A DNA stretch of 64,000 bases from Parasedimentitalea huanghaiensis. Lineage in GTDB: Bacteria > Pseudomonadota > Alphaproteobacteria > Rhodobacterales > Rhodobacteraceae. The position numbers and the translations under genes are program-made. This document shows, piece by piece, positions 25,764 to 34,159 of this stretch (the stretch's first letter is position 1; each line of letters opens with the position of its first letter). Below the pieces are notes generated by a model. It did not search any database and was not told the origin of the DNA. It saw only the letters and a list, made by a program, of their open reading frames with translations. The stretch covers positions 558,001 through 622,000 of the forward strand of contig NZ_WQLV01000002.1 in NCBI RefSeq assembly GCF_009753675.1. The letters run 5' to 3'.

Positions 25764-26516
25764 CTACGACATCCAGCCCAGACTGTCCTCGGTGCGCGCC
25801 GTTGATGGGTTATATTCTGCACTGACCCATCCGTCATAGGCACTGGCGTCAATAGCCGCGAACAGCGCGTCAAAATCGACCGGACCGCTGCCCGGTTCAC
25901 TTCGGGATGGGGCCGCGCCAATTTGCACATGGACAGTGTTGGCAGAAAATTCGTCCCAAACCTTGGCCGCGTCACCGTGGATCAACTGGGCATGATAAGC
26001 ATCATATTGCAGCCCCACATTAGGCCGCTCCACAGCAGCTAAAATTTCCCGCGCCAGATTAAAATCATCCAGAAAATATCCAGGCTGGTCCCCACTATTT
26101 AGCGGTTCGATAGTGAACTGCTGCTGTGGCGCTTGATCCGCAGCCCACTTCAGATTGCGGACAAAAGTTTGCAGAGCCTCTTCGCCCTTTTCATATCCTG
26201 CCATCACATGGATAATTCCTGGCCGCAGGACGTCTGCGTACCGCAACACTCGTCGAATATCGCGCTGGAACCGATCTTCACCACCCGGAATGGCAGCGTA
26301 TCCCGGTTCACCACCCGTATAATTCGGAGGCGGCGCATTTATAAGCAGCAGTTCCAAACCATTGGCCAGCAGTGCTCGCTGAGTCTCCTTTGCAGCGGTT
26401 TCGTAGGGAAACAATATTTCTACAGCTTCGAATCCAGCTGCGGCGGCGGCCTGAAAACGATCCAGATAGGGCAGTTCAGAAAACAAGAGCGAGATATTGG
26501 CTGCGAATTTAGGCAT
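25764..26516 (-). CDS. Hydroxypyruvate isomerase family protein (TIM barrel)
   Basis: A 250-residue protein of the xylose-isomerase-like TIM-barrel superfamily, closest in pattern to hydroxypyruvate isomerase Hyi/OtnI: ANISLLFSELPYLDRFQAA at the N-terminus, EAVEILFPYE, a GGEDRFQRDIRRVLRYAD segment, the metal-binding FTIEPLN glutamate, QYDAYHAQLIHGD and the late SAEYNP glutamate. These enzymes interconvert hydroxypyruvate and tartronate semialdehyde, or isomerise related 3-oxo acids. No glyoxylate carboligase or tartronate semialdehyde reductase gene is adjacent, so the pathway is not fixed by context. Confidence 0.85.
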   Translation of the reverse strand: MPKFAANISLLFSELPYLDRFQAAAAAGFEAVEILFPYETAAKETQRALLANGLELLLINAPPPNYTGGEPGYAAIPGGEDRFQRDIRRVLRYADVLRPGIIHVMAGYEKGEEALQTFVRNLKWAADQAPQQQFTIEPLNSGDQPGYFLDDFNLAREILAAVERPNVGLQYDAYHAQLIHGDAAKVWDEFSANTVHVQIGAAPSRSEPGSGPVDFDALFAAIDASAYDGWVSAEYNPSTARTEDSLGWMS

Positions 26517-26564
26517 CAGAAATCTTTCGCGGTTACGGTTGGCTCATCCGGAATTCAGCGACCG

Positions 26565-26576
26565 AATTGATCAATT
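26565..26576. promoter_or_regulatory. Perfect 12-base palindrome upstream of the isomerase gene
   Basis: AATTGATCAATT lies about 50 bases upstream of the isomerase-family start codon at 26516, a typical operator position. No regulator gene is adjacent, so binding by a transcription factor is only a suggestion. Confidence 0.3.
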
Positions 26577-26642
26577 ACTGCCATACCAGTGTGAAAATGT
26601 AGTGTGAGTATTGGTTCAAATTTTGCATATTTGACCGGGCCG

Positions 26643-27236
26643 CTAAATGCCTTCCAGGTCTGCAGAAGGAATCACCGGGAAAAACTCTCCTGAAGACCAG
26701 AGCCCAAACCAGCCTTCATGATGTGTGCCTAGATCCACCAACCGGTAAAAACTTTTGCGATCTATCAACGCCTCAAGGTCTGCGCGTATCAACACATATG
26801 GTGACGGTTCACCAGTTTCAGAATCACGCACCACGCGGATCGGGTGGTCTGTCCCTGCGACAGCTTTGTCTCCAACATGAGTTTCGAATGTCAAAACCTG
26901 CTGATCACCGTTGCCACTGCTTTCGAAATCCACTGCAACAAATGGCGCGTCATCAACGGTGATGCCGACCTTTTCAACCGGAGTGACAAGGAAGTATTTG
27001 CCGTCTTCACGTTTTAGAATCGACGAGAACAGTTTGACCAATTCGAAGCGACCGATCGGTGTACCAAGGTAAAACCAGGTGCCATCGCGCGCAATCCGCA
27101 TGTCCAGATCGCCGCAAAACGGCGGATTCCACAGGTGCACAGGCGGTAATCCACCGCTCTTGGCAGCTTTGACCGATGCGGCAATGCCTTCGGCGGATGG
27201 ACTCACGTCTTTTTGTTTGCTCATTACTTTTGCCAT
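26643..27236 (-). CDS. DUF1285 domain-containing protein
   Basis: A 197-residue soluble protein. PPVHLWNPPFCGDLDMRIAR then DGTWFYLGTPIGR and LVKLFSSILKREDGKYFLVTPVEKVGI is the hallmark N-terminal block of DUF1285; the C-terminal half (SPYVLIRADLEALIDRKSFY) completes the family pattern. The function is unknown. It is divergent from the MoxR operon with 52 bases between start codons. An in-frame ATG at 27224 (MSKQKD) is an alternative start. Confidence 0.88.
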   Translation of the reverse strand: MAKVMSKQKDVSPSAEGIAASVKAAKSGGLPPVHLWNPPFCGDLDMRIARDGTWFYLGTPIGRFELVKLFSSILKREDGKYFLVTPVEKVGITVDDAPFVAVDFESSGNGDQQVLTFETHVGDKAVAGTDHPIRVVRDSETGEPSPYVLIRADLEALIDRKSFYRLVDLGTHHEGWFGLWSSGEFFPVIPSADLEGI

Positions 27237-27288
27237 TTCCCCTCAGCACGATACAGTGTCACCATATATCCGCGACAAGGGGAATGTC

Positions 27289-28296
27289 ATGTCCGAACCC
27301 GACGACCTGCTGATCGAAATTGAAGCTCTGCAAAAGAAGCTGCAACAGGCACGGGATTCGATCACCCGGCAATTTATAGGCCAGGAACGGGTGGTGGATC
27401 TGACGCTCAGCACATTGCTCTGCGGTGGCCATGGCCTGCTCATCGGATTGCCCGGTCTGGGCAAGACTTTGCTTGTGGAAACTTTGTCCACAGTGATGGG
27501 TCTGGATGGCAACCGCATTCAGTTCACTCCTGACCTGATGCCCGCCGACATCCTTGGCTCTGAGGTGCTAGATACCGACACAGATGGCCACCGGTCGTTC
27601 CGATTTGTACCCGGCCCGGTGTTTTGTCAGTTGCTGATGGCGGATGAGATTAACCGCGCCAGCCCGCGCACTCAGTCGGCATTGTTACAGGCAATGCAGG
27701 AGAAAACCGTCACTGTCGCTGGTGAGGACCGGCCTCTTGGCGCACCTTTCCATGTGTTGGCTACCCAAAACCCGATTGAACAAGAGGGCACCTATCCCTT
27801 GCCCGAGGCCCAGCTGGACAGGTTCTTGCTGAAGATCGACGTGGATTACCCTAACCGAGATACCGAACGTGAGATCCTGTTGGCCACCACCGGCACCATC
27901 GACACCAAGGCGGTGCAGGTGTTCACAGGGGAGGAACTGATTGCCGCACAAACCCTGCTGCGCAGGATGCCTGTAGGCGAGTCAATTGTTGAACTGATCC
28001 TTGATCTTGTTCGTGCCTTCCGCCCGGATGAACCCGGAGCTTCAGAGCAGGTCGCACAGACTGTTGCCTGGGGGCCGGGTCCACGCGCGGCACAGGCTTT
28101 GATGCTGGCAGTACGGGCACGCGCTGTTTTGCAAGGCCATATGGTGCCCAGCGCCGAAGATGTAATTGACATGGCACACCCCGTTCTTAGCCATCGTATG
28201 GCGCTGAATTTCGCCGCCCGTGCACGCGGTGACAGTTTGGCCGACCTGATCAACGACACTGTCACCTCACTGACCCGGGCCAAGGCGGCAGCGTGA
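27289..28296 (+). CDS. MoxR family AAA+ ATPase
   Basis: From the ATG at 27289 (AAGGGGA upstream) the protein has 335 residues. It shows Walker A GLPGLGKTLLVETL, the MoxR-type PDLMPADILGSEV block, Walker B/sensor LLMADEINRASPRTQSALLQ and sensor 1 FHVLATQNPIEQEGTYPLPEAQLDRF. MoxR proteins act as chaperones that load cofactors or mature complexes, usually with VWA-domain partners. Its GTGA overlap with the DUF58 gene and the two further coupled genes define a four-gene operon. A longer upstream frame overlaps the DUF1285 gene and is rejected. Confidence 0.94.
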   Translation: MSEPDDLLIEIEALQKKLQQARDSITRQFIGQERVVDLTLSTLLCGGHGLLIGLPGLGKTLLVETLSTVMGLDGNRIQFTPDLMPADILGSEVLDTDTDGHRSFRFVPGPVFCQLLMADEINRASPRTQSALLQAMQEKTVTVAGEDRPLGAPFHVLATQNPIEQEGTYPLPEAQLDRFLLKIDVDYPNRDTEREILLATTGTIDTKAVQVFTGEELIAAQTLLRRMPVGESIVELILDLVRAFRPDEPGASEQVAQTVAWGPGPRAAQALMLAVRARAVLQGHMVPSAEDVIDMAHPVLSHRMALNFAARARGDSLADLINDTVTSLTRAKAAA

Positions 28297-29183
28297 CCAC
28301 CACTGCTCCCTCCAACGCCACGGACCTCAGACATCGCGCTGAGGTCGAAGCCGACAGCTTGCCACCTTTGTTGGTGCAGGCTGAACAGTTGGCTGGATCG
28401 GTGCTATTGGGCGAACATGGTCGCAGGCGCGCTGGAATGGGTGATGACTTCTGGCAATACCGCCCGGCCCAGCCGGGCGACAGCCGTCGTCTGGTCGACC
28501 ACCGCCGTTCGGCACGGGGTGATCAGCAATTCATCCGTGAACGCGAATGGCAGATCGCCCAGACTGTACACATCTGGGTAGATCAGGGTGGTTCAATGCG
28601 CTTTGCATCAAACCCCAATCTGCCACAGAAAATTGACCGGGCCCGCAAGCTGGCGCTGGCCGCGTCTATCCTGATGGTGCGCGCGGGTGAACGGGTTGGG
28701 TTGACGGGGACCACGCTGCCGCCGCGCAGTGGTAATATGCAGATCCTGCGTCTGGCTGAGGCCCTAAGCCACGACGACAGTACCGATTACGCCCCGCCTG
28801 AGCACCACGCGATGATCCCACATGCACGCGGATTGTTCATCTCTGATTTTCTTGGCCCTTTTGACGAGTTGCAACTGGCCCTTACCAAGGCAGCAGATCG
28901 CGGATTGCGCGGGGTATTGCTGCAGATACTAGATCCCAGTGAAGAGCAGTTTCCCTTCACCGGTCGCACAGTTTTTGAAAGCGTCACAGGTCAGCTGCGA
29001 CATGAAACGCTCAAGGCCTCGGCATTGCGGGATCGTTATCTTGAACGCCTGGCAGAGCGGCGCGATGCTCTCGATCAGCTGTGCCGGGCTACCGGATGGC
29101 GGATGGGGCTGCATCACACCGGCGACAGCGCTCAGACAGCGCTGCTATGGCTGTATCATGCACTGGAGAACTCAACCTCATGA
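28293..29183 (+). CDS. DUF58 domain-containing protein
   Basis: A 296-residue protein starting with GTG inside the MoxR stop (GTGA). The DUF58 signature is clear: LAGSVLLGEHGRRRAGMGDDF, WQYRPAQPGDSRRLVDHRRSARGDQQFIREREW, and the VWA-like HIWVDQGGSMRFAS with a DxGxS metal-ion-dependent adhesion motif. DUF58 proteins are encoded with MoxR ATPases and are thought to be their VWA-type partners. No membrane segment is evident in this copy, so it should be cytoplasmic. The stop overlaps the next start (ATGA). Confidence 0.92.
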   Translation: MTTTAPSNATDLRHRAEVEADSLPPLLVQAEQLAGSVLLGEHGRRRAGMGDDFWQYRPAQPGDSRRLVDHRRSARGDQQFIREREWQIAQTVHIWVDQGGSMRFASNPNLPQKIDRARKLALAASILMVRAGERVGLTGTTLPPRSGNMQILRLAEALSHDDSTDYAPPEHHAMIPHARGLFISDFLGPFDELQLALTKAADRGLRGVLLQILDPSEEQFPFTGRTVFESVTGQLRHETLKASALRDRYLERLAERRDALDQLCRATGWRMGLHHTGDSAQTALLWLYHALENSTS

Positions 29184-31951
29184 CCACATTGGCAGGCATT
29201 GGATTTACCACGCCCTGGCTTTTGCTGGGATTGCTAGCACTGCCTATTCTGTGGCTGTTGCTAAGGGCCGTGCCACCTGCACCAGTGCGGCGGGTATTCC
29301 CGGCTGTGACGCTTTTGTTGGGGCTGAATGATGACGACAGCCTATCAGACCGCACTCCCTGGTGGTTGTTACTTTTGCGTTTGCTGGCGGTTGCGGCAGC
29401 TATCATCGGATTGTCAGGACCTGTGTTGAACCCCACACAGGGCAATACAGGTAACGGACCACTGTTGCTGGTGCTGGATGCCAGTTGGGCGGGTGCCGAT
29501 CACTGGACCCAGACCAGTGACCAGATTACTGCGCAGCTAAACGAAGCAGGCCGTGCCGGGCGCACTGTGGCAGTGATACGGCTAACGACGCCTGAGCCGC
29601 TGCAGTTCCTGTCAGCTGATGTCTGGCGCAAGCGGGTGGCAGGACTGTTGCCGCAACCCTGGCAGCCAAGTCCAGACCAGATCACTGCTACACTGGATTA
29701 CATCGTCGCGAGCGAGGTTGAATTTGACACCCTGTGGTTTAGCGACGGGTTAGACTACTCCAATCGCGATCAACTGACAGCAACCTTGCGCGATCGCGGC
29801 GAGCTGAAAATATATCAAACCGCCATAAATACACTGGGGCTGCTGCCTGCAAAATTCGCCGATGGCGCTATCGAATTGCAGGTTATCCGCAGTACACCCG
29901 GTTCAGCTGAACAAGTCACCGTTCTGGCTCAGGGGCGTGACCCCGGCGGTACCAAAAGAGTACTCGCCTCTGCCACCGCAGAGTTTTCTCCGGACGCAGA
30001 AGCTGCCTCGGCCAAGCTGATCCTGCCCTCAGAGCTACGCGCCCGCATTACCCGGTTTGAACTGAAAGGCGCACGATCTGCTGGTATGGTCGCCCTGACC
30101 GACGACAGCCTGCGCCGACGCGAAGTTGCACTGATTTCGTCGCAGACTGACAACGAGGGATTGGTATTACTATCACCGCTGCATTACCTGCGTCAGGCTC
30201 TGGCCCCCACTGCTGAGCTGTACGAAGGCGCACTGGGCGATCTGCTGCCCGCCAACCCTGATGTAATCATATTAGCAGATGTGGCACAGCTGGCGTCGGA
30301 TGAAGAACAAAAACTCACTGACTGGGTTGAACAAGGCGGCATGCTGTTGCGATTTGCCGGGCCTCGGCTTGCAGCCAGCGACATTTCCCGCTCTGAAGAG
30401 CACCCGCTGATGCCCGTACGGCTGCGTAGCGGTGGCCGCAGCCTAGGTGGCGCAATGAGTTGGGGCGAACCCAAAACCTTGGCTCCCTTTGTCGAGGATT
30501 CTCCCTTTTATGGTTTGGCCATCCCGGACGAGGTTACAGTCAGCGCTCAGGTCATGGCCCAACCAGACCCGAATCTGGCAGTACGGGTGATTGCCGAATT
30601 GGGTGATGGCACCCCGTTGGTCACCCGCAAGACCCTGGGACAGGGTCAGATTGTCCTGTTCCACGTCACAGCCAATGCCGAATGGACCACCCTGCCTCTC
30701 TCTGGCTTGTTCGTTGATATGTTGGAACGGCTGGCTGTTTCAACCGCTGCCAAACCTCCAAGCCTTGCTGAGATGGAAGGAACAACCTGGACACCAATTG
30801 GTATTCTGGATGGGTTTGGTCGTCTCAGCGACGCAGGCACCCTGTCAGGTGTGGACGGGCCAAAATTGATGACTGAGCTTGTCGGCCCTGATCTGCGTCC
30901 AGGACTTTATGACAGCGGCAGCCGGAAACTGGCGCGGAATGTGCTACGACCCGATGATGTTCTGCGTCCTTCGGCCTGGCCTGCGGGTGTACCGGTTATC
31001 GGAACAGTTGCGGCTCCGGAACGGGCTTTGGGTGGAATATTGTTAAGCTTGGCATTGGTCTTGCTGGCGTTGGATGTGGCGGCTTCATTGTTGGTTTCCG
31101 GCCTGTTGCATCGATCGCGCAGCGCCGCCATGATCTTAGTCCTTGTCCTAGCTGGCGGACTGGGCCTTCCAGCGTATCAGGCACAGGCACAACAGGATCA
31201 GGGTCTGCTAGGCCTCAGCTCTGAGCTTGCACTGGCACATGTGTTGACCGGAGTTGATCAGGTGGATGGAATTGCCCACGACGGGTTACGCGGGCTGTCC
31301 AGCACATTGAGATTTCGGACATCAATCGAGCCGTCAGAACCGGTAGGGGTAAATCTGGAACGCGACGAGCTAGCCTATTATCCGTTACTGTATTGGCCAA
31401 TCACTACCGATCAGCCGATCCCCTCCGTCGAGGCCTATGCCAAGCTGAACGCTTACCTTCGCGCCGGCGGTATGGTGTTGTTCGACACGCGGGATGCAAA
31501 CCTTGCCGGATCAGGTGCCAACAGCCCCAACGCCCGCAAACTGCAACAACTGGCACGCCCATTGGATATTCCGCCTCTGGAACCTCTACCGGCAGATCAT
31601 GTGTTGACCCGCGCCTTTTATCTACTGCAAGACTTTCCCGGCCGTCACCAGCGGGGCGAGCTTTGGGTCGAAGCAGCACCAGCTGATGCAGAACAGATAG
31701 AAGGCATGCCATTTCGCAATCTTAACGACGGGGTGACACCGGTAGTGATCGGCGGCAATGACTGGGGTGCGGCCTGGGCGGTAGACGGCAACGGGCGACC
31801 ACTTTTGCCAGTGGGACGTGGCTTTGCCGGCGAACGTCAGCGCGAGCTGGCCTATCGCTTTGGTGTCAATCTGGTGATGCATGTGCTGACCGGAAACTAC
31901 AAATCCGATCAGGTACATGTACCTGCACTGCTGGACAGGTTGGGACAATGA
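29180..31951 (+). CDS. DUF4159 domain-containing membrane protein with BatA-like N-terminus
   Basis: A 923-residue protein. The first 100 residues form the BatA/aerotolerance-type N-terminal region: a helix at FTTPWLLLGLLALPILWLLL, a PVRRVFPAVTLLLGL link and a second helix near WWLLLLRLLAVAAAIIGLSG. A long VWA/glutamine-amidotransferase-like periplasmic or cytoplasmic middle follows (LLVLDASWAGAD; GLVLLSPLHYLRQAL), with two more helices at about 630-680. The C-terminal DUF4159 domain begins near ELALAHVLTGVDQVDGIAHD and ends FGVNLVMHVLTGNYKSDQ. Function is inferred only from the operon: a MoxR/DUF58-linked envelope maintenance system. Confidence 0.88.
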   Translation: MTTLAGIGFTTPWLLLGLLALPILWLLLRAVPPAPVRRVFPAVTLLLGLNDDDSLSDRTPWWLLLLRLLAVAAAIIGLSGPVLNPTQGNTGNGPLLLVLDASWAGADHWTQTSDQITAQLNEAGRAGRTVAVIRLTTPEPLQFLSADVWRKRVAGLLPQPWQPSPDQITATLDYIVASEVEFDTLWFSDGLDYSNRDQLTATLRDRGELKIYQTAINTLGLLPAKFADGAIELQVIRSTPGSAEQVTVLAQGRDPGGTKRVLASATAEFSPDAEAASAKLILPSELRARITRFELKGARSAGMVALTDDSLRRREVALISSQTDNEGLVLLSPLHYLRQALAPTAELYEGALGDLLPANPDVIILADVAQLASDEEQKLTDWVEQGGMLLRFAGPRLAASDISRSEEHPLMPVRLRSGGRSLGGAMSWGEPKTLAPFVEDSPFYGLAIPDEVTVSAQVMAQPDPNLAVRVIAELGDGTPLVTRKTLGQGQIVLFHVTANAEWTTLPLSGLFVDMLERLAVSTAAKPPSLAEMEGTTWTPIGILDGFGRLSDAGTLSGVDGPKLMTELVGPDLRPGLYDSGSRKLARNVLRPDDVLRPSAWPAGVPVIGTVAAPERALGGILLSLALVLLALDVAASLLVSGLLHRSRSAAMILVLVLAGGLGLPAYQAQAQQDQGLLGLSSELALAHVLTGVDQVDGIAHDGLRGLSSTLRFRTSIEPSEPVGVNLERDELAYYPLLYWPITTDQPIPSVEAYAKLNAYLRAGGMVLFDTRDANLAGSGANSPNARKLQQLARPLDIPPLEPLPADHVLTRAFYLLQDFPGRHQRGELWVEAAPADAEQIEGMPFRNLNDGVTPVVIGGNDWGAAWAVDGNGRPLLPVGRGFAGERQRELAYRFGVNLVMHVLTGNYKSDQVHVPALLDRLGQ

Positions 31952-33990
31952 CTCAGACAATCCTTTTTGATCCGCTGGTCCCTTGGGTGGTAATCTGGGT
32001 ACTTACTGCAATTACACTGCTCAGCATCGTGGCAGCCCTATGGCGGGGATTGTCCGGTTGGGCGCTTCGCGCTCTGTCTGCTTTGGTTCTGCTCGCCGCG
32101 TTGTCGGGACCTGTCTATCAGGTCGAGGATCGTGCACCACTGAGCGATATCGTTCTCGTGGTTACAGATGAAACAGCCAGCAACCAACTCTCAGATCGAG
32201 CCACCCAACTGGCCGATGCCAAACAGGAACTGACCGAGCATCTGACAGATCGCCCCAATACCGAGACCCGCTGGATCTCGCTCGCAGACGGTGAAGGAGA
32301 CACCGGCTCGCAGCTAATGACCGCAATCTCCGAAGCTTTGGCCGAAGAACCCCGCGCCCGGATCGCAGGCATCATTGCACTGTCGGATGGTCAGGTTCAC
32401 GATGTTCAAGATGCGCCGGCCCTACCAGCGCCACTCCACCTGTTGATGACCGGCAAAGAAACCGATTGGGATCGCCGTTTGATCGTTCGAAACGCGCCAG
32501 GGTTTGCGATCATCGGGGAGCCTGTAACCCTGACCCTGCGCATCGAGGATCAGGGCGCCGCACCAGAGAACACGCCTCTGGCACCTTTAGAGATCTCAAT
32601 CGACGGGGAACCCCCGCAACGTTTTACTTTGCCGATTGGCACCGACATTGATCTACCGCTGACCCTGCCTCACGGGGGGCGCAACGTCATTCAGTTTACG
32701 GTACCCGAAGAAGCGGGCGAGCTGACCGCGCGAAACAACACTGCTCTGGTACAGATCAACGGAGTGCGTGACCGGCTGCGCGTATTGCTTGTGTCAGGTG
32801 AACCTCATCCCGGTAGCCGCACTTGGCGCAACCTTCTCAAATCCGACAGTGCTGTGGATCTGGTCCATTTCACCATTTTGCGCCCTCCCGAAAAACAAGA
32901 TGGGGTGCCGGTGGACGAGCTGTCTCTGATCGCTTTCCCCACTCGTGAGCTGTTTCTGGAAAAGATCGACGATTTTGACCTGATCATTTTTGATCGTTAT
33001 CAGCGGCGCGGAATATTGCCCGCGATCTATCTGGACAATGTCGCCGATTACGTGGCCAAGGGGGGCGCTGTTTTGGTGGCCGCCGGGCCCGATTTCGCCA
33101 CTGCCGACAGCATCTATCGCTCCCCCCTATCCACCGTCCTTCCTGCACGCCCAACCGCGCGGGTTATTGAACTGCCCTATCAGCCTTCCGTGACCGATCT
33201 TGGACAACGACATCCCGTGACCGCTGATCTAGGTGACGTCAGCACCTGGGGACGTTGGCTGCGTCAAATAGAGATAGATCAACCACAGGGGCATGTGGTC
33301 ATGTCAGGCTTGGAAGATCGCCCATTACTGGTACTGAACCGAGTGGGTGAAGGTCGGGTAGCCCTATTGGGCTCGGATCATGCCTGGCTCTGGAGTCGTG
33401 GCTACGAAGGCGGCGGGCCACAACTGGAATTACTGCGTCGACTGGCACACTGGATGATGAAAGAACCGGAGCTGGAAGAGGAAGCACTCTGGGCCGAGGC
33501 CACGGGTCAACGTATGCGCATCCTACGCCGCACGCTGGACGACACTATCGGCCCGGTCACAATCACCCAACCCGACGGCGCCACAGTAGAACTTACCCTG
33601 GCCGAACGTGTTCCGGGGCTATGGGAGACCAGTTTTGAAGGGCCTGAAATCGGACTGTATCGTCTCAGCGAGGGAAACCAATCCGCCGTCATTGGTCTGG
33701 GCCCTGCCGCCCCACGCGAGTTCGAGGAAACCATGGCCACGGCAGACGTCTTGCAGCCCGTGATCAAACCCACCCGTGGTGGTCTATTGCGACTGCAAGA
33801 TGGTGTTCCTGTCCTGCGCAACATCCGCGCCGGACGGCCGGCGGCAGGAAGAGGCTGGATCGGATTAACGCCGCGTGATGCCTATGAAACCTTGTCAGTG
33901 GTGCAATCACAGTTGATGCCACCGTGGCTAGTGCTATTGCTGGCGTCTTTCTTCATCACGGTTGCCTGGATGCGCGAAGGTCGGCGATGA
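31948..33990 (+). CDS. Membrane-anchored protein of the MoxR/DUF58 operon (glutamine amidotransferase-like)
   Basis: A 680-residue protein that starts within the DUF4159 gene stop (ATGA). Two N-terminal helices (LVPWVVIWVLTAITLLSIVA and ALRALSALVLLAALSGPVY) and one at the extreme C-terminus (PPWLVLLLASFFITVAWMRE) bracket a large soluble region. The early DIVLVVTDETASNQLSDR stretch resembles a degenerate VWA start. The part around FDLIIFDRYQRRGILPAIYLDN with VAKGGAVLVAAGPDFA and VGEGRVALLGSDHAWLWSRG resembles class I glutamine-amidotransferase-like folds seen in these operons, without a clear catalytic Cys. The role is unknown; it probably forms a membrane complex with its three neighbours. 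Confidence 0.8.
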   Translation: MTQTILFDPLVPWVVIWVLTAITLLSIVAALWRGLSGWALRALSALVLLAALSGPVYQVEDRAPLSDIVLVVTDETASNQLSDRATQLADAKQELTEHLTDRPNTETRWISLADGEGDTGSQLMTAISEALAEEPRARIAGIIALSDGQVHDVQDAPALPAPLHLLMTGKETDWDRRLIVRNAPGFAIIGEPVTLTLRIEDQGAAPENTPLAPLEISIDGEPPQRFTLPIGTDIDLPLTLPHGGRNVIQFTVPEEAGELTARNNTALVQINGVRDRLRVLLVSGEPHPGSRTWRNLLKSDSAVDLVHFTILRPPEKQDGVPVDELSLIAFPTRELFLEKIDDFDLIIFDRYQRRGILPAIYLDNVADYVAKGGAVLVAAGPDFATADSIYRSPLSTVLPARPTARVIELPYQPSVTDLGQRHPVTADLGDVSTWGRWLRQIEIDQPQGHVVMSGLEDRPLLVLNRVGEGRVALLGSDHAWLWSRGYEGGGPQLELLRRLAHWMMKEPELEEEALWAEATGQRMRILRRTLDDTIGPVTITQPDGATVELTLAERVPGLWETSFEGPEIGLYRLSEGNQSAVIGLGPAAPREFEETMATADVLQPVIKPTRGGLLRLQDGVPVLRNIRAGRPAAGRGWIGLTPRDAYETLSVVQSQLMPPWLVLLLASFFITVAWMREGRR

Positions 33991-34005
33991 TTTTCAAATC
34001 CACCA

Positions 34006-34080
34006 CTCCCGCCCGTCGCTCACCTCCTATCGGAGGCTGACCTCCCGTTGGGCGTAGCGCCGCGCAACGCGCGGCGCTAC
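34006..34080 (-). repeat. Structured intergenic repeat, copy C (minus orientation)
   Basis: Read on the minus strand: hairpin 1 (34080-34054) has perfect 12-base arms GTAGCGCCGCGC/GCGCGGCGCTAC with a 3-base loop; the core GCCCAACGG follows at 34053-34045; hairpin 2 (34036-34023) has arms CCTCC/GGAGG and a 4-base loop; GGCGGGAG ends the unit at 34013-34006. The order and spacing match copies A and B. It lies between the convergent MoxR operon and pbpC. Confidence 0.75.
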
Positions 34081-34135
34081 GCCCAAATCCGCAAGGGGTA
34101 CCGGCACTAGCCGGTGGCTCGCGCGGGTGCGGGAG
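34054..34135 (+). repeat. Structured intergenic repeat, copy D (plus orientation, shares hairpin 1 with copy C)
   Basis: The same 12-base-arm hairpin (34054-34080) is followed on the plus strand by GCCCAA (34081-34086), a second hairpin ACCGGC/GCCGGT with loop ACTA (34100-34115), and TGCGGGAG (34128-34135), a one-base variant of the terminal motif. The locus therefore looks like two units joined head to head around one shared hairpin. The core is degenerate after its first six bases, so this copy is less certain. Confidence 0.6.
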
Positions 34136-34159
34136 ATCATCAATACTAGCATGACAGAG

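Noticed and set aside
17527-34135. CRISPR array or insertion-sequence ends as explanation of the repeats
   Set aside because: Copies are kilobases apart, stems differ in sequence, no transposase gene or target-site duplication is visible, and there are no regular spacers.
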